From Weissella confusa (GTDB taxonomy: Bacteria; Bacillota; Bacilli; Lactobacillales; Lactobacillaceae), in NCBI RefSeq assembly GCF_004766315.1, contig NZ_PVSN01000051.1, positions 1-55,188 of the forward strand: a stretch of 55,188 bases of DNA, written 5' to 3'. Positions 1-9,330 of the stretch are shown piece after piece. A program made the position numbers and the translations under genes. Every line of letters begins with the position of its first letter. Position 1 is the first letter of the stretch. The notes under the pieces were generated by a model. It was not told where the DNA came from, searched no databases, and was given only the letters and a program-made list of their open reading frames with translations.

Positions 1-1195
1 ACAAAGCCCCAGCCAAGTCTTGTTGCTTAGCATTGTGGTAAGCCCCTTCGATTTGTTGATAACGGTACTTCAACAATGACTTCACGACAGCTGGATCAGT
101 AACCCCTAGGTAAACTGGAATGGCAAATGCTTCCGTATCCCAGTATGTGGCACCACCATACTTCTCACCGGTGAATCCCTTTGGTCCGATGTTCAAACGG
201 GCATCGTTACCGTAATAAGTAGCAAACAAGTGGAACAAGTTAAAGCGAATACCTTGTTGCGCTTCTGCATCCCCTTCGATTTGTACGTCTGCCTTCTCCC
301 AACGCTTAGCCCAACCAGTTGTGTGGTCGATGACCAAATCGTTGTAAGTATTTGATGCAATGTCAGCGAACAAATCATCCGTGGCAGCCTTAACGGCATC
401 ATTCGACTCATAGTCACGTGAGGTTGTCACAATGACACGCTTTTCGATTTGCACAGGCGTTTCGGTCACGATACCAGCAAAGACGTTTCCGACTTGCTTT
501 TCATCGTCGACTGACCCAACGGCTGGCAAATCTGAGACGAAACGTTGACGGGCAGCCACTGTAAATTGTGGCACACCAAATGGGTTGGCAATTGTGCGTG
601 TCATGATAAAGGCTGACTCGTCATCAGCTTCCTTATCCAAGACATCCCAGAATTTCTCGTCATAGTTTGAATCTTCATTCATGACATCGGCGTCAATCAA
701 AGCCGTCAATTCCAATTGGTGCGTGGCCTTATCGACTGATACAAAGGTCCAACGCAAGTCCGCCAATTCCTTCTTGGCAACTGAGATAAAGCGGTCAACG
801 CTAATCTTAACGCCCTTTACGATGAATGAGCGGTGCAAAATACCAGCCTTCATATCCAATGACAACTCAAAATCATCAAATGGCGTCTTGGCCAAATCGA
901 TCAAGTCACCGTCAATGCGGATTTCAGCCTTCACAAAATTCAAAGCGTTGATAGCTTTACCAAAGTACTCTGGGTACCCATTCTTCCACCAACCAACACG
1001 GGTCTTGTCTGGGAACCAGACACCACCAATGTAGACACCTTGCAATGAGTCACCAGTATACGTTTCTTCAAACATACCGCGCATACCCATGTACTCATTT
1101 CCTAATGATGTAATTGATTCTTGCAAACGCTTGTCAGCAGGATTCAATTCGTGCGTTGTAATTGTCCAAGGACTAACTTCAAAAATTCGTTTCAT
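1..1195 (-). CDS. mapA: Maltose phosphorylase (GH65), N-terminal part, cut by the window edge
   Basis: Cytoplasmic enzyme that phosphorolyses maltose to glucose and beta-glucose-1-phosphate. The first 398 codons are visible and open; the gene continues beyond base 1. The N-terminal beta-sandwich domain begins MKRIFEVSPWTITTHEL, and the start of the (alpha/alpha)6 domain carries the GH65-type stretch YGGATYWDTEAF followed by PVYLGVTDP. The catalytic glutamate of the family lies further on and is not in the window. The ATG at 1195 follows a GAGGGA ribosome site, 18 bases after the stop of the amylase gene, so it is the last visible gene of a permease-amylase-phosphorylase operon. Other GH65 phosphorylases (kojibiose, trehalose) are possible on sequence alone; the maltodextrin neighbours favour maltose. 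Confidence 0.88.
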   Translation of the reverse strand, partial: MKRIFEVSPWTITTHELNPADKRLQESITSLGNEYMGMRGMFEETYTGDSLQGVYIGGVWFPDKTRVGWWKNGYPEYFGKAINALNFVKAEIRIDGDLIDLAKTPFDDFELSLDMKAGILHRSFIVKGVKISVDRFISVAKKELADLRWTFVSVDKATHQLELTALIDADVMNEDSNYDEKFWDVLDKEADDESAFIMTRTIANPFGVPQFTVAARQRFVSDLPAVGSVDDEKQVGNVFAGIVTETPVQIEKRVIVTTSRDYESNDAVKAATDDLFADIASNTYNDLVIDHTTGWAKRWEKADVQIEGDAEAQQGIRFNLFHLFATYYGNDARLNIGPKGFTGEKYGGATYWDTEAFAIPVYLGVTDPAVVKSLLKYRYQQIEGAYHNAKQQDLAGAL

Positions 1196-1213
1196 GTTAT
1201 TATTCCCTCATAA

Positions 1214-2979
1214 TTAGCGCACTGGCTCGGTCCAAATGATAAAGTCGTTTGGTGCCAGTTGCGTCTCAGATTGATTTGTTTTTAGCAAAATAGTGACTGG
1301 CTGCTCAACCGTTAAGTCGGTCGTGCCATTATTGAATACCCCAACGATGCGCGTTTGATTATCTTCACGCGTCAATCGAATTTGACGTTCCCCAATCACG
1401 TCAAAGGTAATCTTGTCGTCAGATAGCTTAGCAATGTCTTGGCGCCTGACTTGTACTAATTTTTGCATAAAGTCGTACAAATCATGGTCTTGTAACTCTG
1501 GCTGCCAAACCATCGGCTTACGATCGTCTGGATCGTTCTCCCCGGTCATACCGTATTCTGTTCCATAGTAGATTGATGGAACACCTGGTTGCATGAAGGT
1601 AAATGCAAGGATGCTTTTCGCTAGTTGCTTATCTTCATGCGCCAAGGTCATCAAACGTGGCGTATCGTGTGAATCCAAAGTGTTAAACATCATGCGATTC
1701 GTCGCATCACGGTACAACATCAATTGATGGCTCATCTTTTGAACTAATGCATCGGCTGACTCATTTTCCAAGAAATATTGGAGAATGGCGCCGGTGTAGC
1801 TGTAGTTCATAACGGCTGTAAATTCATCGCCGACCAACCAGCTCTGCGATGTGTGCCAAATCTCACCTAGAATGTAAAAATCAGGTTTCAATGCCATCAT
1901 CGCATCGTGGAATTTACGCCAGAAATGATGATCAATTTCATTGGCAACATCTAGACGCCAGGCATCGATATCAAATTCTTTGACCCAATACGTTGCAATG
2001 TTCAACAAATAATCAACCACTTCCGGATTACTTGTATTCAGCTTTGGCATGTGTGGCGTGTAGTCAAACGTGTCATACGTTGCATCAGCTGCAAATTCAA
2101 AGTTGTCGGTTGGTGTGTACGTTGCTGGGAACTGATGAATGTGGAACCAGTCCGCATATGGTGATGCTTGCCCGTTCTTTAACACATCCTGCCACTGCAT
2201 TGACTTGTCACCAATGTGATTGAAGACCGCATCCAACATGACGCGAATGCCACGTTCATGCGCTGCTTGAACCAGTTGCTTAAACAACTTGGCATCCCGA
2301 AGTGTGGGTCCACCGTCAAATAATCTTGCGTATCATATTTGTGATTAGATGGCGCTTGGAAGATTGGATTCAAATAGATACCTGAAACCCCAAGGTCTTG
2401 CAAGTGATCCAAATGGTCCAAAATACCCTGTAAATCACCACCGTAAAAGTCTTCACGACCAGGATGATCAGTTGAACGCCAAGGCTTCGTGCCTACCGGA
2501 TCATTTGATACATCCCCATTCGCAAACCTCTCTGGAAAGATTTGATACCAAACCGTATCGGTCACCCATTCCGGGGCGTTGTACTGATCAATCGTTTGAA
2601 AAAACGGCATGCGAAAGTAAAAGTTCATATCCATTAAATCGGCATCAGCCACTTTAAAGAAGCCTTTGTCACTATAAATTTTCTGGATACCGAGCATATC
2701 AGTCACTAGGAAGGCATATGCTAACCGCCGCTTCGGCTCGGTCACCGTCACCTGCCAGAAATCAGAAATGCCATCTGACATAATCTTGGTCATCTGCTTT
2801 GGCACTTGGTAGAACTTTTCATCAGTTGGCAAGCTCCGCAAACTGTAAGAATCACCTGCTAATAATTCAACGCTAACGATATCGTCTTTGGCAGTCCGCA
2901 GGCGAATATTAACGGTTTGCTCGTTCACGACGTACGCCATCTCACTGTCGGGACGGTGCATAATACCTGCTAGGTTCAT
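1214..2979 (-). pseudogene. Neopullulanase / maltogenic amylase (GH13), frameshifted
   Basis: Cytoplasmic cyclomaltodextrinase/neopullulanase-type enzyme that would cut maltodextrins to maltose for the phosphorylase downstream. The ATG at 2979 has a GAGGGA site; an N-terminal CBM34-like domain precedes the GH13 barrel (DTVWYQIFPERFANGD, GIYLNPIFQAPSNHKYDT). The frame breaks at about 2296-2298: the first part ends in a nonsense tail after DPHFG, and homology resumes in another frame at KLFKQLVQAAHERGIRVMLD. Adding one G to the GGG run (CCC on the plus strand) restores D-A-K-L-F-K. The remainder is intact and has the catalytic set: RLDVANE (nucleophile Asp), ILGEIWH (Glu) and LDSHDTPR (Asp). 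A single-base loss in a homopolymer could be a real mutation, a phase-variable tract or a sequencing error. Confidence 0.87.
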
Positions 2980-2999
2980 AATGCTTCCCTCTCTCGTGA

Positions 3000-4358
3000 T
3001 TAGCGCACGCTGTCGCCGTGTTCGACAGAAGTTTCCTTCACGGCCCAAACGCTAATACCACCCAAAACAAACAAGACTGCTGATACCAAAATCATGTGTG
3101 GCATGTGGTTACCCAATAGTGGGTAAAGGGCGAATGATGCTACTGAGGCAACAATTTGTGGGAAGCAAATCCATGAGTTGAACAAGCCCATGTATGTTCC
3201 GTCGTGTTGTCCGTCCAAAGCGTTCGTCAAAATCGTGAATGGGGTGGCGTTCATCGTAACCCAAGCCATACCCAACATCACAAACGCAACTGCTGACATG
3301 GTCTTTGAGCCAGTCGTGGCCAACAAAGCAAATCCAGCAGCCCCAACAATCAAACCAAATGTGTAAGCTGGCTTACGTGTCTTGTTGTTCAAACGTGAAA
3401 TAATCAATCCCCAAACAATGGCCGTAACAGTTTCGATGGCTGACAAGACACCGAACCAGTTACCAGCAGCTTGGAAGGCTCCTGAAGCAGCGTTTGTCGT
3501 GTGCCAGATGTTACTTGCGACCGTACCAGTTCCATACGTCCATAGGTATTGGAAACCGGCCCAGCTAAAGAACTCAACCAATCCAAGTGTCCAGAAGACC
3601 TTTGGCGCGTGCTTTAGGATTTCAAAGACGTTTTGCTTCTCGCCCTTTTGCTCATCAAGGCCGTGGTAGTTTGCGTACGTTTCAGGATCGTATTCATCAA
3701 CCTTCCATACTGTGAAAGCGGCTGAAATAGCCAAAATAATTGCTCCAACATAGAATGACCACTTAACTGATGCTGGCAATTGTCCTTGAGCGGCAACGTT
3801 GGCAACACCAATTGCAGTAAAGAAGTATGGGAACAAGTTAGCGATAACACCACCAATGTTTCCTCAGATGGTTTGCCATGACCAAGCCATATCCTTTTGG
3901 CTATCGTTGACCATGTCTGAAATCATCATCTTAAATGGTTGCATTGACATGTTTGATGACAAGTCCATGAATAGAATGGCGATGGCACCAAACCACAAAG
4001 CAGTTGATGTCTTAAAACCAAATGAACCGGCGTTTGGCAACAACGCCATGACGACGATGGCAACCAAAGCTCCCAAAATCAAATATGGCAAACGACGCCC
4101 AATCTTAGGCAACCAAGTACGGTCTGAGAAGTAACCGACCAATGGTTGGACAACCATTCCAGCCAATGGTGGCAAAATAAAGAAGAACCCTAGCTTCGTA
4201 GGATCAGCACCAAGCGTTTGGAAGATACGTCCCATGTTGGCACTTTGCAATGAGAACGCCATGGAAGTACCCAAATTTCCAAACGTCATCAACATCAATG
4301 TCGCGATTGTTAGCGTTGGTAGATGCTTCTTACCAACCTTGTTTTGCGATTCTGTCAT
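3000..4358 (-). pseudogene. MFS maltose/maltodextrin permease, interrupted by an in-frame TGA
   Basis: Twelve-helix-type sugar transporter of the MFS/GPH-like group that accompanies maltose phosphorylase in lactobacilli. It starts at 4358 (GAGG site) with a hydrophobic N-terminal half including GYFSDRTWLPKIGRRLPY, the cytoplasmic loop 2-3 signature. After 164 codons, at MAWSWQTI, the frame meets TGA at 3864-3866 and then continues open in the same frame with GNIGGVIANLFPYFF to a normal end at 3000. One substitution therefore separates it from a full-length protein of about 452 residues. Reinitiation at Met 3836 would give only a C-terminal half. It stops 21 bases before the amylase start, so it heads the operon. 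Unless the stop is read through, this strain lacks this permease. Confidence 0.85.
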
Positions 4359-4402
4359 GATTCAACCTCGTAATTTCAAAATAACCTATCTGTGAACTGC
4401 AA

Positions 4403-4417
4403 ATGAAAGCGCTTTAT
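4403..4417 (+). promoter_or_regulatory. cre-like catabolite repression site, one mismatch
   Basis: ATGAAAGCGCTTTAT with a perfect AAAGCGCTTT core lies in the divergent region between the maltose permease and its LacI regulator. It fits the CcpA consensus WTGNAANCGNWNNCW except for the penultimate base. Its place just upstream of the permease start suggests CcpA repression of the operon. Confidence 0.6.
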
Positions 4418-4451
4418 TTACAAATTCCACTATAGTTCTCTTGATTACAAA

Positions 4452-4466
4452 ATGAAAGCGTTTTCA
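4452..4466 (+). promoter_or_regulatory. cre site (CcpA binding), full consensus match
   Basis: ATGAAAGCGTTTTCA matches every fixed position of the cre consensus WTGNAANCGNWNNCW. It is 49 bases from the first cre-like site, in the shared regulatory region of the maltose operon and its regulator. Confidence 0.75.
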
Positions 4467-4470
4467 GAAT

Positions 4471-4482
4471 GTTACCGGTAAC
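4471..4482. promoter_or_regulatory. LacI-family operator palindrome
   Basis: GTTACCGGTAAC is a perfect 12-base palindrome with a central CG, the usual form of a LacI-family operator. It lies between the divergent permease and regulator genes, next to the full cre site. The likely ligand protein is the regulator encoded from 4572; this is inferred from position. Confidence 0.55.
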
Positions 4483-4571
4483 ATAAAATTACATTCTTAC
4501 GGCATTTGAAAGTATGCTACACTTAATATATGTTAGGCGTGTTAGTGCTTTCATCAATTAGGAGGTTTATT

Positions 4572-5501
4572 ATGGTCTCACTTAACGACGTTGCGAAGAC
4601 GGCTCATGTCTCAAAAATGACTGTTTCTCGTGTCTTAAACCATCCCGAACTCGTGTCACTAGAAATTCAGAAAGACGTGCAACAGGCGATTCTGGAACTC
4701 GGTTATGTGCAAAACCGGGCTGGCCGCGCCTTGGCAAACAAACGACATTACAATATCGCATTTGTTCTACTAGATGATATTGCAGAAATTGAGCCGTACT
4801 ATGCGCATTTATTGATACATTTAACCGATGCATTACGCCACCACGGCTATACATTAGAAGTACGTCACGACCGTGAGTTTGATTTAACGAATGTGGATGC
4901 ATTCTTAGTCAGTGGTGAACGTCGAACAGATGTTGAAGCGTTGCACCTTCCCGTTCCGGTTGTGATTTATGGCATGGAACCCGGGTTGATTTCCGTTGAC
5001 AGCGACAATGCCGTCGGTACTGCAATGGCCACGGAGTATCTCATTAATCACGGCTTTGAACACATACTCTATCTTGGTTTGGCGATCGACGAACCGTTTG
5101 CGTTAAATCGCGAAACTGGTTATCGACAAACAATGTTGAGGTACGGGTTGCCAATTGAAGCTTACGAATTACCAAACAATGAAGGTGCCGCCGCTGAATT
5201 AATCGGCTTAATCGCACCTAATCCGGGCACTGGGATTGTATCGGCGACCGACCGTTTAGCCCTTGGTGCACTTAGGGCCAGTCAGGCTCTTGGCCTATCA
5301 TTCCCAAATGAGATTGGGATTATTGGGTTTGATGGGATTTACATTCATAAGCTATCCTCACCTACCCTGACCACCGTTCAGCAACCATTAGGCGTGATTG
5401 CGAACACCATGGTCAAGTTATTAATGGCGCAACTGAACGGCGAAACCGTTTCATCTAAACTTATTACGCCAACCTTGGTGATTGGGAATTCAACGCCATA
5501 G
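4572..5501 (+). CDS. LacI-family transcriptional regulator of the maltose locus (MalR-like)
   Basis: DNA-binding repressor or activator of 309 residues. The N-terminal helix-turn-helix VSLNDVAKTAHVSKMTVSRV and hinge RALANKRHYNIAFVL are followed by a periplasmic-binding-protein-like sugar domain, ending in the usual IGIIGFDG and LTTVQQPLG segments. The ATG at 4572 is chosen over an upstream in-frame ATG (4530) because it directly precedes the helix-turn-helix and has an AGGAGG site at 4560-4565. It is divergent from the maltose permease operon, so it most likely senses a maltodextrin or phosphorylated sugar and controls that operon. It is intact although two of its presumed targets are broken. 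Confidence 0.88.
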   Translation: MVSLNDVAKTAHVSKMTVSRVLNHPELVSLEIQKDVQQAILELGYVQNRAGRALANKRHYNIAFVLLDDIAEIEPYYAHLLIHLTDALRHHGYTLEVRHDREFDLTNVDAFLVSGERRTDVEALHLPVPVVIYGMEPGLISVDSDNAVGTAMATEYLINHGFEHILYLGLAIDEPFALNRETGYRQTMLRYGLPIEAYELPNNEGAAAELIGLIAPNPGTGIVSATDRLALGALRASQALGLSFPNEIGIIGFDGIYIHKLSSPTLTTVQQPLGVIANTMVKLLMAQLNGETVSSKLITPTLVIGNSTP

Positions 5502-5504
5502 AAA

Positions 5505-5539
5505 AAAGCTTCCGAAAGTAACGCTCTCGGAAGCTTTTC
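5505..5539. terminator. Bidirectional rho-independent terminator
   Basis: AAAAGCTTCCGA and TCGGAAGCTTTT form a perfect 12-bp stem around an 11-base loop, with T-rich tails on both strands. It ends the LacI gene on the plus strand and the MacB-like permease gene on the minus strand. Confidence 0.9.
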
Positions 5540-5591
5540 ATTTTCTATCACAGCAGCTGTTTGTCAGAAAACTCCGACATTCTCAGTCTGC

Positions 5592-6788
5592 TTATCTCAA
5601 AATTTCAATCAAATTCTTACGTGATGCTTGGCGCGCTGGCAACCAACCAAAGATAATTCCAATGGCGGTTGTGACACCAAAGACCATCAAGACGTTGTTC
5701 ATCGTGACAACAGCGGTAATGTTTGGATTGTTCATTACAACCGTAATCAACTTACCCAAACCAGCTCCCAGGGCCAACCCGATAACACCACCTGACAAGG
5801 TCAACATGACCGCTTCAATCAAGAATTGCAGCAAAACGTGGCGTTCCGTGGCACCGACAGCCAAACGAATACCAATTTCTTGCGTACGTTCCGAAACTGA
5901 AATGTACATCATGTTCATGACACCAATACCGGCGATGAACAATGAAATACCAGCCACCGCTGACACAAACAAGGCAATCACAGACACATATTTTTGCAAT
6001 GATGCCATGGTTGCGCCTTCATCTTCGAATTGATACTTACCAGAAGATGCCTGGCTACCATTCTTTTGCAAGTAGTCTGTCACCTTCTGGGCCACCTTAC
6101 CTGGCTTATTCTTAGTGGCAATCGTCAGCTGCACCATTGGATAAGAAGCAGTTTGTGTGCCTAAGAAGGTATTGTACGGCAACCAGACTTCTGCTGGCTT
6201 TTCCATTTGTGAATCCGCCCCCATCTTCACGACACCAACAACCGTATAGCTCAAACCACCCAGTTCGATGGATTGATTAACTGCCGCTTGTGCTGATCCA
6301 TAATACTTTTTCGCAAAATCGGATGCAAGCGTGACGTTACGTTGCGCCAATGCATTATCTGACTTGTTTAATTTACGACCAGCAACCAACTCGACATCAC
6401 CACTGCCCTTTACAACTTTGGCATTTAAGTTAGTTGCCTTTTGTTCACCAATGTAAGCATCAAAGGTCGTTGACTCGTTTTCAAGACGCTTCAACTTGAT
6501 GTTCGCAATCTTGTCAGCATAAGGACTGCTCTTGATTGTATTCACATCAGATTGGTCCAACCCGTTTGAATAGTAATCATCTTGCGTGTAGTAAATGGTT
6601 TCCTTAATCATCCCCGACTTATCAGCTGAAACAAACTTGGCCATTTGCTTGTTCACTCCATTACCAATCGACAAAATCGTGATAACGGATGCGATACCAA
6701 TAATAATACCTAACATCGTCAAAATTGAACGGCGCTTGTTAGAGATGAGTGACTGCCATGACGACTTAATAATTCCCCAAAGATCCAT
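5592..6788 (-). CDS. MacB/YknZ-like ABC transporter permease
   Basis: Membrane subunit of a tripartite ABC exporter of the MacAB/YknXYZ type, with the ATPase and adaptor genes just upstream. One N-terminal helix (SILTMLGIIIGIASVITILSI) is followed by an extracellular MacB_PCD domain (about residues 45-270) and a C-terminal FtsX domain with three helices, including the conserved EIGIRLAVGA loop. The start is the ATG at 6788, which overlaps the TGA of the ATPase gene (TGATG), indicating translational coupling; a GTG one codon earlier is an alternative. Known relatives export peptides or protect against toxic peptides; the substrate here is unknown. Confidence 0.88.
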   Translation of the reverse strand: MDLWGIIKSSWQSLISNKRRSILTMLGIIIGIASVITILSIGNGVNKQMAKFVSADKSGMIKETIYYTQDDYYSNGLDQSDVNTIKSSPYADKIANIKLKRLENESTTFDAYIGEQKATNLNAKVVKGSGDVELVAGRKLNKSDNALAQRNVTLASDFAKKYYGSAQAAVNQSIELGGLSYTVVGVVKMGADSQMEKPAEVWLPYNTFLGTQTASYPMVQLTIATKNKPGKVAQKVTDYLQKNGSQASSGKYQFEDEGATMASLQKYVSVIALFVSAVAGISLFIAGIGVMNMMYISVSERTQEIGIRLAVGATERHVLLQFLIEAVMLTLSGGVIGLALGAGLGKLITVVMNNPNITAVVTMNNVLMVFGVTTAIGIIFGWLPARQASRKNLIEILR

Positions 6789-7462
6789 CACATACCCCCT
6801 ACAATTTGACCGTCAGCCAAGCGAATCGTCCGTTGGGCCTGTTCGGCAACATGCGCATCGTGCGTCACCATCAAGATAGTGGTCCCTTCATGATTCAATG
6901 CAATAAACAAATCCAAAATTTCTTGGGCAGTGTGACTGTCCAACGCACCGGTTGGCTCGTCAGCTAGCAAGAACTTAGGCTTGGCCACGAGTGCACGGGC
7001 AATTGCCACACGCTGTTGTTGTCCACCAGATAATTCGGAAGGTTTCTTGTTTCCCTTGTCGCCAATACCTAGGCGATCAAGCGTTTCTTGCACCGCTTCC
7101 TTGATATCTGCACGACGACGTCCCGCGTATACCAATGGTAGCGCAACGTTGTCGAACACTGACATTTGTTGAATCAACTTAAAGTTTTGGAAAACCCAAC
7201 CAATATTGCGGTTGCGGAAGGCTGCGAAATCACGACGACTTAATGCCGTTGTGTCATCATTCGCAAAGACATACTCACCTTCAAATTCACGGTCTAGCAT
7301 CCCCACGATATTGATAAAAGTTGATTTACCAGAACCTGAGGGGCCCATGACCGCCACAAATTCACCATCTGAAATTTCAAGTGAGATGTCACGTAAGATG
7401 TGCAACTTCGATTCACCATTTTGGTAGGTCTTATTGATATTCGATAACTTAATTAGCGCCAT
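6788..7462 (-). CDS. MacB/LolD-type ABC transporter ATPase
   Basis: Cytoplasmic ATPase of 224 residues that powers the adjoining permease. It has Walker A GPSGSGKST, Q-loop WVFQNFKL, signature LSGGQQQRVAIARAL, Walker B FLLADEPTGALD and H-loop MVTHD. The ATG at 7462 lies inside the end of the adaptor gene (14-base overlap) and follows a GGGGAGG site; an upstream in-frame start would only lengthen that overlap. Gene order adaptor-ATPase-permease matches YknXYZ-like operons of Firmicutes. Confidence 0.92.
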   Translation of the reverse strand: MALIKLSNINKTYQNGESKLHILRDISLEISDGEFVAVMGPSGSGKSTFINIVGMLDREFEGEYVFANDDTTALSRRDFAAFRNRNIGWVFQNFKLIQQMSVFDNVALPLVYAGRRRADIKEAVQETLDRLGIGDKGNKKPSELSGGQQQRVAIARALVAKPKFLLADEPTGALDSHTAQEILDLFIALNHEGTTILMVTHDAHVAEQAQRTIRLADGQIVGGM

Positions 7463-8474
7463 CAATTGCCTCCCCGTCCTTAGCTGAATCATAGTCGGTT
7501 ACAACACGATCATTTTCAGCTAAGTTGGCCGTGACAATCACATTGTTATTGCCAACGTGACTATCAACGACAGTCTTCACCGCCTTACCATTGACCACAC
7601 GGTAAACAACTGTTTGACCATTAATCGTCTTCACGGCTGACTTAGGCACAACAATCCCTGGTTGGGCTAGTGACACCGTGACCGGTTGACCATAGCGGAA
7701 AGTATCATCAAGGCTAACCGTGAATTCATACTTTGCCAGCTTACGGTTACTATCCTTTGTTGGCACAGCACTCACTTCTAGCACACGTTGAGCTGTCTTC
7801 TTATCATGATCAGATACACCATTTACCGTCACTTCGGCATCTGGCTTCACCTTGTCGTAATCACCGTCGCTAACCGTTGTCACAACATGTTTCGTTTGTG
7901 AAAGCACTTGTAACTTTGGTGTGTCAGGATTTGTTTGGTCCAAATCAACGACACCATCAAACTTTGCAGTAACTGTCTTGGCAACCTTGCCTTGGATGTT
8001 AGTCACCTTTGCTTGCGCAGCTTGCAAATCATTTTGAGCATCCGATAAAGCCATCTTGGCTTGCGTCACAGCATCTTGACTGCCACCGCCATCTTCAGAA
8101 TTCATCGCTTTTTGCGCATTATTTAATGCTTCTTGTTGAATACCAACCTGCGCTTGTAGCTTCGTCACTTCGGCCTGGGCCTCGCTAACATCAGAATTTG
8201 CGTCCTCAGCTTGCAATGTCATCAACGCATCACCGGCCTTAACAGTTTGTCCGTTTTTCACCAAGATTTGCACCGGCTTCATGCTGCCTAGTGCAACCTC
8301 TTGAATCTGCATTGGTTGCACCACACCAGACTCCTTCAAAGATGGTTGTTCCTGCACCTTGGTTGTCGCAATCACATGTTTTTCAGATGATCCACCCATT
8401 TGACTGACAATTACGCCACCAACAACTAGTACTCCCACAGCACTCCCAATGACAATCTTTGTTCGCTTCTTCAT
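7449..8474 (-). CDS. HlyD/MacA-like membrane fusion (adaptor) protein
   Basis: Membrane-anchored extracellular adaptor of the ABC exporter, 341 residues. An N-terminal helix (IVIGSAVGVLVVGGVIV) is followed by a biotinyl-lipoyl half motif (VKNGQTVKAGDALMTLQ), a coiled-coil hairpin (about residues 90-160, SEAQAEVTKLQAQVGIQQEA) and beta-barrel regions to the C terminus. A GGGGAGAAG site precedes the ATG at 8474. It is first in the three-gene operon; the 127 bases upstream have no gene. In relatives such as YknX and MacA this subunit stimulates the ATPase and forms the extracellular path. Confidence 0.88.
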   Translation of the reverse strand: MKKRTKIVIGSAVGVLVVGGVIVSQMGGSSEKHVIATTKVQEQPSLKESGVVQPMQIQEVALGSMKPVQILVKNGQTVKAGDALMTLQAEDANSDVSEAQAEVTKLQAQVGIQQEALNNAQKAMNSEDGGGSQDAVTQAKMALSDAQNDLQAAQAKVTNIQGKVAKTVTAKFDGVVDLDQTNPDTPKLQVLSQTKHVVTTVSDGDYDKVKPDAEVTVNGVSDHDKKTAQRVLEVSAVPTKDSNRKLAKYEFTVSLDDTFRYGQPVTVSLAQPGIVVPKSAVKTINGQTVVYRVVNGKAVKTVVDSHVGNNNVIVTANLAENDRVVTDYDSAKDGEAIDGAN

Positions 8475-8601
8475 TCTTCTCCCCTAACCAATTGTGTCAA
8501 TTACATTTCTAAAATATTACTTATTTATCCTACATGAAAACCACTTACGATTTAATAATTCAGTGAAGTTTCTTAAACTTTTCTTGTTGCCTGTCTGTTT
8601 T

Positions 8602-9330
8602 TTAGTACGCGTCATTGTAATGGGCGTAGAGCCAGTAGATACCGTACACAAATAACCCAGCCGTTACGACATCAAGAGCGTGCATCATAAAATCACCTAG
8701 GCCAATGAAATCTAGCAAATACGTCTCACCTAACGAGATTGCAATAAAGACTGTCAAAAAGGCAATCATAAACACCAGCACCTTGGCGTGTTTTAGTTTT
8801 GGCATTAGGTGCGCGATGCCGAGATTAACGGCTAATCCAATTAAGTTAACAAACAGAAAGACCAAAACAATGGCACTCGATGACTCCCACAAGTTACCTA
8901 GTTGCCAGTCCATGTGTAGTGGATTTTCTGTTTTCCCAACTGATAGCCAGCTTCTAATCGCCAAATCAACGCCTTGATAGACAAATGAAGCGACCGTGAC
9001 ATTGACGAGAATCGCAAGCAACCGCACCACTAAATTAGTCAGTACAAACCGCCACTTGGTCGTTGGCAAAAGCACCAATTTTGCATTTTGCCATGATTCA
9101 ACTGACTTGGCATAGGCTAGAATGACATAAAGCACCATGCCAAAAATTACTGGTATCCCAATAGCAATAGATAACGAACGATAAAGTTGAATACCACCCG
9201 CGTGCCAACTATCCTTAAACGCAATTGCCAAAGCAAAAACTAATACAGCAGCCACGGTCATCAAAAATGTTTGAAAGCCAACATAACTATCCTTAGCAAC
9301 TAATTTAATGAGTTTACTCATCTTCATCAT
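8602..9330 (-). CDS. ABC-2 type transporter permease of a GntR-controlled system
   Basis: Integral membrane protein of 242 residues with about six hydrophobic helices (FLMTVAAVLVFALAIAF, IPVIFGMVLYVILAYA, IVLVFLFVNLIGLAVNL, VLVFMIAFLTVFIAI and others). Its ATG overlaps the TGA of the ATPase gene (ATGA), so translation is coupled. With the ATPase and GntR regulator it forms a YtrAB/BcrAB-like operon, a type that in Firmicutes often responds to cell-envelope antibiotics. The substrate cannot be told from the sequence. Confidence 0.78.
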   Translation of the reverse strand: MMKMSKLIKLVAKDSYVGFQTFLMTVAAVLVFALAIAFKDSWHAGGIQLYRSLSIAIGIPVIFGMVLYVILAYAKSVESWQNAKLVLLPTTKWRFVLTNLVVRLLAILVNVTVASFVYQGVDLAIRSWLSVGKTENPLHMDWQLGNLWESSSAIVLVFLFVNLIGLAVNLGIAHLMPKLKHAKVLVFMIAFLTVFIAISLGETYLLDFIGLGDFMMHALDVVTAGLFVYGIYWLYAHYNDAY

